Of a DNA stretch of 64,000 nt, positions 1-8,251 are shown piece by piece (the stretch's first letter is position 1; every line of letters starts with the position of its first letter). The notes below the pieces were generated by a model. The model did no database searches and was not told where the DNA came from. It was given only the letters and a program-made list of their open reading frames with translations. Made by a program: the position numbers and the translations under genes. The stretch is from Rubrivivax sp. (GTDB lineage: Bacteria; Pseudomonadota; Gammaproteobacteria; Burkholderiales; Burkholderiaceae_C): positions 1-64,000 of the forward strand of contig SEFA01000001.1 in the NCBI GenBank assembly GCA_004210455.1. The letters are read 5' to 3'.

Positions 1-46
1 CGGCGGGGCCCTCGGCGGGGGCATTGGGAACGGTGGAGTCGCTCAT
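1..46 (-). CDS. 5' end of a divergent gene running off the window (partial)
   Basis: A minus-strand ATG at 44-46 opens a frame that stays open to the window edge and would begin MSDSTVPNAPAEGPA. Only about 15 codons are visible, rich in Ala and Pro, so neither family nor function can be told. No convincing Shine-Dalgarno sequence precedes it. The divergent arrangement with the ABC exporter and the inverted repeat between them support a real gene start, but this remains weak. Confidence 0.3.
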   Translation of the reverse strand, partial: MSDSTVPNAPAEGPA

Positions 47-60
47 GATGGCCAAACGGT

Positions 61-79
61 GACAATGAGCGGCATTGTC
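61..79. promoter_or_regulatory. Inverted repeat between divergent genes (possible operator)
   Basis: GACAATGAGCGGCATTGTC is a perfect 7-bp inverted repeat with a 5-nt spacer. It lies between the minus-strand start at 46 and the ABC exporter start at 87. The symmetry is seen directly; an operator role is inferred from position only, and a small 5' hairpin is the alternative. Confidence 0.35.
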
Positions 80-86
80 GTCCAGC

Positions 87-2045
87 ATGTCCGCCCTCGC
101 CAGGGCGGGTGCCCGACTCCACGGCAAGACCACGCACCCCTCCATGCGCCGTTCCACACTCGCCGGCACCGCGCCGACCCCTCCCGCTCCTTCCACCGAC
201 GGCGCCGCCGTGTCCGCGTCGTCCGCAGCCGCGCCCGAAGCGCGCGGCGACTGGCACACCATCGCGCGCCTGCTCCCGTACTTCTGGCAATACCGCTGGC
301 GCGTCGGCATCGCGCTGGGTTTCATGGTCGCGGCCAAGCTCGCCAACGTCGGCGTGCCGCTGCTGCTCAAGCAACTGGTCGACAGTCTCGACATCCCCGC
401 CGGCAGCGCGCAGGCGTTGATGGTCGTGCCGGTCGGTCTGCTGCTCGCCTACGGGATGCTGCGGCTGTGCACCTCGCTCTTCACCGAGGCGCGCGAATTG
501 ATCTTCGCCAAGGCCACCGAGGGCGCCTCGCGCAGCATCTCGCTGCAGGTGTTCCGCCATCTGCACGACCTCAGCCTGCGCTTCCACCTCGAACGCCAGA
601 CCGGCGGCATGACCCGCGACATCGAGCGCGGCACGCGCGCCGTGCATGCGCTGATCTCGTACTCGCTCTACAGCATCTTCCCGACGCTGGTCGAGGTGGT
701 GCTGGTGCTCAGCCTGCTGGCGGTGAAGTTCGACGTGCGCTTCGCCTGGATCACTGGCGCCGCCCTGGTGTTCTACATCGGCTTCACGATCGTCGTCACC
801 GAGTGGCGCACCAAGTACCGCAAGCTGCTCAACGAGCTGGACTCGCACGCGCACAGCAAGGCGATCGATTCGCTGCTGAACTATGAGACGGTGAAGTACT
901 TCAACAACGAGGACTTCGAGGCCGCCCGCTACGACCAGAGCCTGGAGCGCCTGCGCCGCGCGCAGCTCAAGTCGCAGCGCACGCTGTCGCTGCTCAACAG
1001 CGGGCAGCAGGTGATCATCGCCGCCGCGCTGGTGGCCATGCTGTGGCGCGCGACGCAGGGCGTGGTCGGCGGCCGCATGAGCCTGGGCGATCTGGTCATG
1101 ATCAACGCCTTCATGATCCAGCTCTACATCCCGCTGAACTTCCTCGGCGTGATCTACCGCGAGATCAAGCAGAGCCTGACCGATCTGGAGAAGATGTTCG
1201 GCCTGCTGGCCCGCGAACGCGAGATCGCCGACGCGCCCGGCGCCCAGCCGTTGCGCGTGATCGGCGCGGACGGCGCGACCGTGCGCTTCGAGGACGTGCA
1301 CTTCGCCTACGAGCCCCAGCGTCCCATCCTGAAGGGCGTGAGCCTGGAGATCCCGGCGGGCAAGAAGGTCGCCGTCGTCGGGCCGAGCGGGTCGGGCAAG
1401 AGCACGCTGGCCCGGCTGCTCTACCGCTTCTACGATGCGCAGTCGGGCCGCATCGCCATCGACGGCCAGTCGCTCGCCGAGGTGACCCAGCAAAGCGTGC
1501 GCCGCGCGATCGGCATCGTGCCCCAGGACACCGTGCTCTTCAACGATACGATCGCCTACAACATCGCCTACGGCCGGCCCGAGGCGACGACGGACGAGAT
1601 CGAGGCCGCCGCGAAGTCCGCGCACATCCACGACTTCATTAGCGCGCTGCCGCTGGGTTACCAGACCATGGTCGGCGAGCGCGGCCTGAAACTCTCCGGC
1701 GGCGAGAAGCAGCGCATCGCGATCGCGCGCACGCTGCTGAAGAATCCGCCCATCCTGATCTTCGACGAGGCGACGTCGGCGCTGGACTCGCGCAACGAGC
1801 GCGCCATCCAGGCCGAGCTCGAGGCCGCCGCGCAGGACAAGACCGTGCTGGTCATCGCGCACCGGCTCTCCACCGTCGTCGACGCGCACGAGATCCTGGT
1901 GATGGAGCAGGGCCTCATCGTCGAGCGCGGCACGCACGCCGCGCTGCTGGCGCAACGCGGCCGGTACGCGCAGATGTGGTCGCTGCAGCAGGACGGCCAG
2001 GATCGGCAGGACCTTCCGGAAGGTGCCATCGCGTCGCAGGGATAA
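87..2045 (+). CDS. ATM1/HMT1-type ABC exporter, fused permease and ATPase
   Basis: A 652-residue half-transporter that would act as a homodimer in the inner membrane. The N-terminal half is a six-helix ABC exporter domain (about residues 45-330). The C-terminal ATPase has Walker [10 protein letters not shown] near residue 433, signature LSGGEKQR near 537, Walker B ILIFDEATSALD near 555 and a switch His in IAHRLST. The phrases LLNYETVKYFNNEDFEAARYD and FGLLAREREIADAPGA are typical of the ATM1/HMT1 group, which exports glutathione conjugates or iron-sulfur precursors; the substrate here is not known. Starts at ATG 87, TTG 75 and ATG 144 are all possible; none has a strong Shine-Dalgarno sequence. 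It ends 12 nt before the LysR gene. Confidence 0.88.
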   Translation: MSALARAGARLHGKTTHPSMRRSTLAGTAPTPPAPSTDGAAVSASSAAAPEARGDWHTIARLLPYFWQYRWRVGIALGFMVAAKLANVGVPLLLKQLVDSLDIPAGSAQALMVVPVGLLLAYGMLRLCTSLFTEARELIFAKATEGASRSISLQVFRHLHDLSLRFHLERQTGGMTRDIERGTRAVHALISYSLYSIFPTLVEVVLVLSLLAVKFDVRFAWITGAALVFYIGFTIVVTEWRTKYRKLLNELDSHAHSKAIDSLLNYETVKYFNNEDFEAARYDQSLERLRRAQLKSQRTLSLLNSGQQVIIAAALVAMLWRATQGVVGGRMSLGDLVMINAFMIQLYIPLNFLGVIYREIKQSLTDLEKMFGLLAREREIADAPGAQPLRVIGADGATVRFEDVHFAYEPQRPILKGVSLEIPAGKKVAVVGPSGSGKSTLARLLYRFYDAQSGRIAIDGQSLAEVTQQSVRRAIGIVPQDTVLFNDTIAYNIAYGRPEATTDEIEAAAKSAHIHDFISALPLGYQTMVGERGLKLSGGEKQRIAIARTLLKNPPILIFDEATSALDSRNERAIQAELEAAAQDKTVLVIAHRLSTVVDAHEILVMEQGLIVERGTHAALLAQRGRYAQMWSLQQDGQDRQDLPEGAIASQG

Positions 2046-2056
2046 ACTCCCGCGCC

Positions 2057-2986
2057 GTGGAAACCAAATGGCTTGAAGACTTCGTGAGCCTGGCGGAGAC
2101 GCGCAGCTTCTCCCGCTCGGCTCAACTGCGGCATGTCACGCAGCCCGCGTTCTCGCGCCGCATCCAGGCGCTGGAAGCCTGGGCCGGCGTCGATCTGGTC
2201 GACCGCTCGTCCTATCCGACGCGACTCACCGCCGCCGGCGAGACGCTGCTAGGCCAGGCCGTGGACCTGCTCGGCAATCTGCAGGCCACGCGCAACATGC
2301 TGCGCAGCCACCAGTCGGCGGGGCAGGACATGATCGAGTTCGCCGTCCCGCACTCGCTGTCCTTCAGCTTCTTCCCGCACTGGCTGATGGAGCTGCGCCA
2401 GCGCTTCGGCGAGGTGAAGTGCCGGCTCAACGCGCTCAACGTCCACGACGCGACGCTGCAGCTCAGCGAAGGCAACTGCGACCTGCTGGTGGTCTACCAC
2501 CACCCGAGCCAGCCGCTGCAGCTGGACCCGGAACGTTACGAATCGGTCTCGCTGGGCCACGAGACGCTGGCCGCCTATGCGAAAGCTGACACAAGCGGCG
2601 CGCCGATGTTCCGGATTTCCGGACACCCGGGGCAGAAGATCCCCTTCCTCAGTTACGCCTCGGGCGCCTACCTCGGGCGATTGGTGGAACTGATCGTCAA
2701 GGGCGCGGCGCAGCCGCTGAACTTCGAATCCGTCTTCGAGACCGACATGGCCGAGAGCCTCAAGGCCATGGCCATCGAGGGCCACGGACTGGCCTTCCTG
2801 CCGGCCAGCTCGGTGAAGAAGGAAGTGAAGGCGCGCCGCCTGGTGCGGGCCGCGGAGCCCGGCCAGTACGAGCTCAACATGGAGTTGCGCATGTACCGCG
2901 AGCGCCAGGGATCGACGCGACGGGTCAAGCCGGTCGCGCAGGCGCTGTGGAATTTCCTGACCCACGCCGAGAAGATCGACGCCTGA
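2057..2986 (+). CDS. LysR-family transcriptional regulator, HypT (YjiE)-like
   Basis: A 309-residue LysR protein: winged helix-turn-helix at about residues 5-64 (SFSRSAQLRHVTQPAFSRRIQALE), then a two-lobed effector domain. Starting at GTG 2057 gives METKWLEDF, matching the METKWL start of E. coli HypT, the hypochlorite-responsive regulator; similarity continues in the PAFSRRI segment, AVPHSLSFSF (AAHSLSLG in E. coli), SGAYLGRL and GHGLAFLP. The in-frame extension upstream overlaps the ABC gene and is unlikely. The next genes form an acidic-amino-acid importer, so local control of that operon is also possible. HypT-like membership is good; sensing of HOCl is inferred. Confidence 0.85.
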   Translation: METKWLEDFVSLAETRSFSRSAQLRHVTQPAFSRRIQALEAWAGVDLVDRSSYPTRLTAAGETLLGQAVDLLGNLQATRNMLRSHQSAGQDMIEFAVPHSLSFSFFPHWLMELRQRFGEVKCRLNALNVHDATLQLSEGNCDLLVVYHHPSQPLQLDPERYESVSLGHETLAAYAKADTSGAPMFRISGHPGQKIPFLSYASGAYLGRLVELIVKGAAQPLNFESVFETDMAESLKAMAIEGHGLAFLPASSVKKEVKARRLVRAAEPGQYELNMELRMYRERQGSTRRVKPVAQALWNFLTHAEKIDA

Positions 2987-3039
2987 GTCGGCGGCTGAAG
3001 CGACGGCCCGGTCGACGCCCGACATGCCGACCTGAACCG

Positions 3040-3054
3040 GGCACGGAACCTGCA
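3040..3054 (+). promoter_or_regulatory. Sigma-54-type promoter of gltIJKL
   Basis: GGCACGGAACCTGCA fits the sigma-54 pattern GGCACG-N4-TTGCW at every position but one, with the -24 GG and -12 GC 12 bp apart as required. A start near 3066 would give a leader of about 130 nt before gltI. In Pseudomonas, acidic-amino-acid importers of this family are controlled by RpoN with the AauRS two-component system, which makes this assignment sensible. No enhancer-binding protein is encoded in the window. Confidence 0.6.
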
Positions 3055-3197
3055 TACGTAAGCCACGCAACAAGTCGAGATGCGTGATACTCCCTACCCA
3101 GCAAAGCGACCGCTCATGGTCTGCTCTGCCGGTTGGGAGGCTCACCGGTCGAACCTCCCTGAATCCGCTTTTTGAATCCGAACAAGCAGGAGCATCT

Positions 3198-4091
3198 ATG
3201 AAGAAGGCATTGCTGGTACTGGCCCTTGGCGCGGCGTTGGTTGGCGTGGCGCAGGCCGACACGCTCAAGAAGATCAAGGACACAGGCAGCGTGACCATGG
3301 GCGTTCGCGAGTCCTCGGGCGCGCTGTCCTATACGCTCGGCGACGGCAAGTACGTGGGTTACCACGTCGAGATCTGCCAGAAGGTGCTGGGCGACGTCCA
3401 GAAGCAGCTGGGCCTGGCCAAGCTGGACATCAAGTACCTGCCGGTGACCTCGCAGAACCGGGTGCCGCTGGTGCAGAACGGCACGGTCGACATCGAGTGC
3501 GGTTCCACCACCAACAACATGACCCGCGCCAAGGACGTGGCCTTCGCCGTCACGACCTATGTCGAGGAAGTGCGCATCGCGGTCAAGGCCGATTCGGGCA
3601 TCACCTCGATCGCCCAGCTGAACGGCAAGACGGTCGCGACGACCACCGGCACCACCTCGGTCCAGCTGCTGCGCAAGCATGAGCGCGCCAACGGCGTGGA
3701 CTTCAAGGAAGTGCTGGGCAAGGACCACGCCGACAGCTTCCTGCTGCTGGAGTCGGGCCGCGCCGACGCCTTCGTGATGGACGGCCAGATCCTGGCCGGC
3801 AACATCGCCAAGTCGCGCAACCCGGCGGGCTTCAAGATCGTCGGCGAAGTGCTGTCGGTCGAGCCGATCGCCATCATGGTCCGCAAGGACGACCCGGCCT
3901 TCAAGAAGGCCGTGGACGACAGCATCAAGGGCCTGATGAAGTCGGGCGAGATCGCCAAGCTGTACGACAAGTGGTTCACGCAGCCGATCCCGCCGACCAA
4001 CACCAAGGTCGGCCTGCCGGCGACGGCCGCGACGAAGGACGCCTGGGCGAACCCGAACGACAAGCCGGTCGAGGAATACGCCAAGAAGTGA
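3198..4091 (+). CDS. gltI: Glutamate/aspartate ABC transporter, periplasmic binding protein
   Basis: A 297-residue solute-binding protein. The start at ATG 3198 follows AGGAG and gives a clean signal peptide (MKKALLVLALGAALVGVAQA, cleavage before D21); upstream in-frame codons are leader. The mature protein has the family-3 amino-acid-binding fold: GVRESSGALSYTLGDGKYVGYHVEIC, IECGSTTNNMTRAKDVAF and SFLLLESGRADAFVMDG are characteristic of the GltI/AatJ acidic-amino-acid group. First gene of gltIJKL. A perfect inverted repeat between it and gltJ suggests the binding-protein transcript is made or stabilised in excess, as is usual for these operons. Confidence 0.93.
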   Translation: MKKALLVLALGAALVGVAQADTLKKIKDTGSVTMGVRESSGALSYTLGDGKYVGYHVEICQKVLGDVQKQLGLAKLDIKYLPVTSQNRVPLVQNGTVDIECGSTTNNMTRAKDVAFAVTTYVEEVRIAVKADSGITSIAQLNGKTVATTTGTTSVQLLRKHERANGVDFKEVLGKDHADSFLLLESGRADAFVMDGQILAGNIAKSRNPAGFKIVGEVLSVEPIAIMVRKDDPAFKKAVDDSIKGLMKSGEIAKLYDKWFTQPIPPTNTKVGLPATAATKDAWANPNDKPVEEYAKK

Positions 4092-4107
4092 TGGTCCTCG
4101 CCTGAGC

Positions 4108-4133
4108 ACAAGGCGCCCCGCGGGGCGCCTTGT
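4108..4133 (+). terminator. Intra-operon hairpin between gltI and gltJ
   Basis: A perfect 13-bp inverted repeat (ACAAGGCGCCCCG and its complement, no spacer) with no following T run. Such hairpins after binding-protein genes act as partial terminators or block 3' exonucleases, raising the binding-protein to permease ratio. The structure is read directly; the role is inferred. Confidence 0.65.
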
Positions 4134-4169
4134 CGCAACAGGCCTTCGTAGTGTTGGATGGAGCACGCC

Positions 4170-4904
4170 ATGGCGAGCTGGGATTGGCAGTTGTACTGCA
4201 CAGACATGGTGACCGAGGAGGTCGCGCCGAAGTGTTTCGGTGCTCCCGGTTATGAGACTTACCTGGACGCGATGATCCACGGCTGGGGCTGGACGATGTT
4301 CGTCTCGGTCGTGGGTCTGCTGGTTGCGCTCGTGGCCGGTTCGCTGATCGGCGTGCTGCGCACGGTGCCGAACAGGAAACTGGCGATGTTCGGCGAGTCC
4401 TGGACGGAGCTGTTCCGGAACATTCCGCTGATCGTCCAGGTGTTCATCTGGTATCACGTGGTGCCGCGCCTGTTCCCGGTGCTGGACCTGCCGCCCACCA
4501 TCCTGGTGGTGATCGCGATCGGCCTGTTCACCTCGGCGCGGGTCGCGGAGCAGGTCAAGGCCGGCATCCTGACGCTGCCCAAGGGTCAGCGTTATGCGGG
4601 CCAGGCGCTGGGGCTGACGCTGCCGCAGACCTACCGCCATGTGCTGCTGCCGATGGCGTTCCGCATCGTCATCCCGCCGCTGACCAGCGAAAGCATGAAC
4701 ATCGTCAAGAACTCGGCGGTGGCCTTCGCGGTGAGCGTGCCCGAGCTGGCGCAGTTCGCGCTGCAGGCGTCGGAGCAGTCCAGCTTCGTGCAGATCTTCC
4801 TGCCCGTGACGCTGCTGTACTTCGTCTCGGCCTACGCGATCAACCGCGTGGCCAAGGGCATCGAGTGGTACGTGCGCGTGCCCGGCATCCTGGGAGCGAA
4901 GTGA
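4170..4904 (+). CDS. gltJ: Glutamate/aspartate ABC transporter permease
   Basis: A 244-residue inner-membrane permease of the HisMQ type. ATG 4170 is preferred over ATG 4158 because GGAG at 4160-4163 sits 6 nt upstream. Sequence matches GltJ closely: GVLRTVPNRKLAMFGESWTE, ELFRNIPLIVQVFIWYHVVPRL and the EAA loop AGQALGLTLPQTYRHVLLPMAFR, which contacts the ATPase. The periplasmic N-terminal loop holds two cysteines (YCTDM and PKCFG). Followed after one nucleotide by gltK. Confidence 0.92.
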   Translation: MASWDWQLYCTDMVTEEVAPKCFGAPGYETYLDAMIHGWGWTMFVSVVGLLVALVAGSLIGVLRTVPNRKLAMFGESWTELFRNIPLIVQVFIWYHVVPRLFPVLDLPPTILVVIAIGLFTSARVAEQVKAGILTLPKGQRYAGQALGLTLPQTYRHVLLPMAFRIVIPPLTSESMNIVKNSAVAFAVSVPELAQFALQASEQSSFVQIFLPVTLLYFVSAYAINRVAKGIEWYVRVPGILGAK

Positions 4905-4905
4905 C

Positions 4906-5586
4906 ATGACGCAACTCGATTTCTCGTTCCTGACCTGGGACGTCCTGACGTCCTTCGTGGCCAAGGGCCTGTGGTTCTCCATCCAGCTGACGATCTCGGC
5001 CATGATCGGCGGCATCGTGCTGGGCACCGTGCTGGCGCTGATGCGCCTGTCGGGCCGGTGGTGGCTGGAAAGGCCGGCGGCGTTCTACGTCGACACGCTG
5101 CGCTCCATCCCGCTGGTGATGGTGATCCTGTGGTGCTACCTGCTGCTGCCGTACGCCACGGGCGCGCTGGGCTGGAGCACCTTCAAGCCGGAGACCACGG
5201 CGCTGATCACCTTCACGCTGTTCGAGGCCACCTACTACTCGGAGATCATGCGCGCGGGCATCCAGTCGGTGTCCAAGGGCCAGGTCTACGCGGGGTACGC
5301 GATGGGCATGACCTACCGCCAGACCATGAGCCTGGTGGTGCTGCCGCAGGCCTTCCGCAACATGCTGCCGGTGCTGCTGACGCAGACCATCGTGCTGTTC
5401 CAGGACACGTCGCTCGTCTATGCGATCGGCGCGTACGACCTGCTGAAGGGCTTCGAGGTCGCCGGCAAGAACTTCGGTCGGCCGATGGAGACCTATCTCT
5501 TCGTCGCCGTCGTCTATTTCGTGATCTGCTTCAGCCTGTCCATGCTGGTCCGCCGGCTGCAGAAGAAGATCGCCATCATCCGCTGA
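4906..5586 (+). CDS. gltK: Glutamate/aspartate ABC transporter permease
   Basis: A 226-residue permease pairing with GltJ. It has about five hydrophobic helices and the EAA loop [28 protein letters not shown] near residues 124-151. The segment [21 protein letters not shown] is typical of GltK. GGAG lies just inside the end of gltJ, 9 nt before the ATG, so translation is probably coupled. The ATPase gene follows after 10 nt. Confidence 0.92.
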   Translation: MTQLDFSFLTWDVLTSFVAKGLWFSIQLTISAMIGGIVLGTVLALMRLSGRWWLERPAAFYVDTLRSIPLVMVILWCYLLLPYATGALGWSTFKPETTALITFTLFEATYYSEIMRAGIQSVSKGQVYAGYAMGMTYRQTMSLVVLPQAFRNMLPVLLTQTIVLFQDTSLVYAIGAYDLLKGFEVAGKNFGRPMETYLFVAVVYFVICFSLSMLVRRLQKKIAIIR

Positions 5587-5596
5587 GGTCCGCCCC

Positions 5597-6331
5597 ATGA
5601 TCGAAATCAAGAACGTCTCCAAGTGGTACGGCCCGTTCCAGGTGCTGACCGATTGCTCCACCACCATCCAGAAGGGTGAGGTGGTGGTGGTGTGCGGCCC
5701 GTCAGGGTCGGGCAAGTCCACGCTGATCAAGACCGTCAACGCGCTGGAGCCCATCCAGGCGGGCGATATCGTGGTCGACGGCACCAGCCTGACCAATCCC
5801 AAGACCAACCTGCCCAAGCTGCGTTCGCGCGTGGGCATGGTGTTCCAGCATTTCGAGCTGTTCCCCCACCTGTCGGTGACGGAGAACCTGACACTGGCGC
5901 AGGTCAAGGTACTGGGCCGCAACATGGCCGACGCCAAGACCCGTGGGCTGAAGATGCTGGAGCGCGTGGGCCTGATGGCGCACAAGGACAAGTTCCCGGG
6001 CCAGCTGTCGGGCGGCCAGCAGCAGCGCGTGGCGATCGCCCGGGCGCTGTCCATGGACCCGATCGTCATGCTGTTCGATGAGCCGACCTCGGCGCTGGAC
6101 CCCGAGATGGTCGGCGAGGTGCTGGACGTGATGGTCCAGCTGGCCAACGAAGGCATGACCATGATGTGCGTGACGCACGAGATGGGCTTCGCGCGCAAGG
6201 TCAGCCACCGCGTCATCTTCATGGACGCCGGCAAGATCATCGAGGACTGCACCCGCGACGAATTCTTCGGCGATCCGGAAGCGCGTTCGCCGCGCGCCAA
6301 GGACTTCCTGGCGAAGATCCTGCAGCACTGA
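5597..6331 (+). CDS. gltL: Glutamate/aspartate ABC transporter ATP-binding protein
   Basis: A 244-residue cytoplasmic ATPase energising GltJK. Walker [10 protein letters not shown] near residue 35, Q loop [10 protein letters not shown], signature LSGGQQQR near 137, Walker [17 protein letters not shown] near 158 and switch His in CVTHEMGFA are all intact. Length and sequence are those of the GltL/GlnQ polar-amino-acid group. Last gene of the operon, closed by a strong terminator. Confidence 0.95.
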   Translation: MIEIKNVSKWYGPFQVLTDCSTTIQKGEVVVVCGPSGSGKSTLIKTVNALEPIQAGDIVVDGTSLTNPKTNLPKLRSRVGMVFQHFELFPHLSVTENLTLAQVKVLGRNMADAKTRGLKMLERVGLMAHKDKFPGQLSGGQQQRVAIARALSMDPIVMLFDEPTSALDPEMVGEVLDVMVQLANEGMTMMCVTHEMGFARKVSHRVIFMDAGKIIEDCTRDEFFGDPEARSPRAKDFLAKILQH

Positions 6332-6365
6332 GCGCGGACGCCACCGGCGTCCCGTATTCCGCCAA

Positions 6366-6402
6366 GAAGGCCCGCTCCGTTAGGTGCGGGCCTTCTGCTT
6401 TC
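6366..6402 (+). terminator. Rho-independent terminator after gltL
   Basis: A perfect 10-bp stem (GAAGGCCCGC, 6366-6375, with its complement at 6386-6395), 10-nt loop, then TGCTTTCC. It closes gltIJKL. The remaining sequence to 6630 shows no convincing gene: short open frames there have no Shine-Dalgarno and no recognisable protein. Confidence 0.85.
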
Positions 6403-6630
6403 CGAGCCTCCGAGGTTCCAGTCAGGTTGTCACTCGTCCACGGCATGCATGAGCGAAAGACTCCTGGTTGAGGTCAGTGACGGCCGACGGTCAGATCCCA
6501 ACAATCGATGACTTCGCGATTCGACCGGACTGTGTGGTGAGTCGCATGAGGCGCGATGACATCCGTGCGGGAATCCGCCCGATGGGGTCAGGCCGTGCTT
6601 CGGTCCTCAAGTGGTACGGGGGTGTTGTTG

Positions 6631-7065
6631 ATGAGCACATGGCACAACGTTCAGGGCAAGCCGAAAACGCAATCGCGCCGGGCAGGCTGGAAAGCGAAGA
6701 GCGACTTCGTGACGCGTGTCGAGCATGACGCGAAGAACGATGCGATGCTGCAGACGATTCGATCGGACATCGCCGGCATCCGAGGCGACATTGCTCAGCA
6801 TCGCCTGGATGTGACGCAGCAGATCTCCGTCATCAAGGGTGATGTGGAGCGGTTGAATGGTCAGATCGAGGGGGTGAAGGGCCATCTCGAAGGGGTGAAG
6901 ACTTCTCTCAATGTCATCCTGGCGGTCCTGGCCCTGTTTGTCGGACTCGGGCTGGTCCAGTTTGCTCCGCTGGTGAAGGTGGTCACGGACATGCTGACCT
7001 CGACGACGCCCGGCGTCGTGCGCCTTCCGCCGCCTGCCGCGGGTCCCCCGGCGAGCGGACGCTGA
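6631..7065 (+). CDS. Small coiled-coil, membrane-anchored protein of unknown function
   Basis: The most plausible start, ATG 6631 (MSTWHNVQ), gives 144 residues; an in-frame ATG at 6556 would add 25 unconvincing ones. A basic N-terminus is followed by a heptad-like segment (VEHDAKNDAMLQTIRSDI to GHLEGVKTSL, about residues 28-95) with repeats such as IKGDV, IEGVKGH and LEGVKTS. One hydrophobic helix follows (VILAVLALFVGLGLVQF, about 97-113), then a Pro/Ala-rich tail. A membrane-tethered coiled coil with many unrelated namesakes; no function can be assigned. It ends 27 nt before pyrC. Confidence 0.6.
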   Translation: MSTWHNVQGKPKTQSRRAGWKAKSDFVTRVEHDAKNDAMLQTIRSDIAGIRGDIAQHRLDVTQQISVIKGDVERLNGQIEGVKGHLEGVKTSLNVILAVLALFVGLGLVQFAPLVKVVTDMLTSTTPGVVRLPPPAAGPPASGR

Positions 7066-7092
7066 AGGGCGTGGATGCGACAATCCCGCCTC

Positions 7093-8127
7093 ATGAGCGA
7101 AACCCTTGTCCTGACCCGTCCCGACGACTGGCACGTGCACCTGCGCGACGGTGCCGCCCTGCAGAGCGTCGTCCCGTATACCGCGCGCCAGTTCGGGCGT
7201 GCGATCGTGATGCCGAACCTGAGACCGCCGATCACGACGGCGGGGCAGGCCGTCGCATATCGCGAGCGCATCCTCGCCGCCGTGCCCGCCGGCGTGGATT
7301 TCGAGCCGCTGATGACGCTCTATCTGACCGACCGCACCACGCCGGACGACATCGCCGCCGCGAAGGCCGCGGGCATCGTCGCGCTCAAGCTTTACCCGGC
7401 CGGCGCCACGACCAACAGCGATGCCGGCGTCACCGACATCCGCAAGACTTACGCGACGCTGGAGGCCATGCAGAAGGCCGGCCTGCTGCTGCTGGTGCAC
7501 GGCGAGGTGACCGACGGCGACGTCGACGTATTCGATCGCGAGGCCTTCTTCGTCGATCGCGTGATGCGTCCGCTGCGCAAGGACTTCCCCGAGCTGAAGG
7601 TCGTCTTCGAGCACATCACGACCAAGGAAGCCGCGCAGTACGTGACCGACGCGGACCGCTTCACCGGCGCGACCGTCACGCCGCAGCATCTGCTCTACAA
7701 CCGCAACGCCATCTTCATGGGCGGGCTGCGTCCGCACTACTACTGCCTGCCGGTGCTCAAGCGCGAGGAGCATCGCCTCGCGCTGATCAAGGCTGCCACG
7801 TCCGGCAGCGCCAAGTTCTTCCTCGGCACCGACAGTGCACCGCACGCCTCGGTGATGAAGGAGAACTCGGTGTGCGGCGCCGGCTGTTTCACCGCGCTGT
7901 CCGCGATCGAGCTCTATGCCGAGGCCTTCGAGGCCGCGGGCGCGCTCGACAAGCTGGAGGCCTTCGCCAGCTTCCACGGCGCCGACTTCTACGGCCTGCC
8001 GCGCAACACCGCCAAGGTCACGCTACGCAAGACTGACTGGACGCTGCCCGAGTCCGTCCCCTTCGGCGAGGCTGCGCAGCTCAAGCCCCTGCGCGGCGGC
8101 GAAGTCATGAGCTGGAAGTTGGACTGA
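7093..8127 (+). CDS. pyrC: Dihydroorotase
   Basis: A 344-residue type II dihydroorotase, the third step of de novo pyrimidine synthesis (carbamoyl-aspartate to dihydroorotate). Metal and substrate residues are visible: [10 protein letters not shown] near the start, the bridging carboxylated Lys in [26 protein letters not shown] and the catalytic Asp of [12 protein letters not shown] 7093 ([14 protein letters not shown]) is favoured over ATG 7075, which adds only MRQSRL. Length matches the E. coli enzyme (348). Ends in a convergent arrangement with the TonB receptor. Confidence 0.96.
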   Translation: MSETLVLTRPDDWHVHLRDGAALQSVVPYTARQFGRAIVMPNLRPPITTAGQAVAYRERILAAVPAGVDFEPLMTLYLTDRTTPDDIAAAKAAGIVALKLYPAGATTNSDAGVTDIRKTYATLEAMQKAGLLLLVHGEVTDGDVDVFDREAFFVDRVMRPLRKDFPELKVVFEHITTKEAAQYVTDADRFTGATVTPQHLLYNRNAIFMGGLRPHYYCLPVLKREEHRLALIKAATSGSAKFFLGTDSAPHASVMKENSVCGAGCFTALSAIELYAEAFEAAGALDKLEAFASFHGADFYGLPRNTAKVTLRKTDWTLPESVPFGEAAQLKPLRGGEVMSWKLD

Positions 8128-8172
8128 GTCCTCGGTACCAGACCGCTGAAGTGAGACAGTGGTTGGGGACGG

Positions 8173-8217
8173 GGAGGCTTGGGGTTTCGCCGCTTGCCGG
8201 CGGGGCCCCATGCCTCC
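8173..8217. terminator. Long hairpin between convergent genes
   Basis: Arms GGAGGCTTGGGG (8173-8184) and CCCCATGCCTCC (8206-8217) form a 12-bp stem with one mismatch. A further CGCCG/CGGCG stem is nested inside. There is no T tract on either side. Placed between the convergent pyrC and TonB-receptor genes, it may be a bidirectional transcription barrier. Confidence 0.5.
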
Positions 8218-8251
8218 GCGGCCAACGCCCGACCTCAGCGGTCAGGCGTCC

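Noticed and set aside
6396-6630. Small open frames between the glt terminator and the coiled-coil gene
   Set aside because: No ribosome-binding site, no hydrophobic or domain pattern, and codon use unlike the neighbours' coding style.
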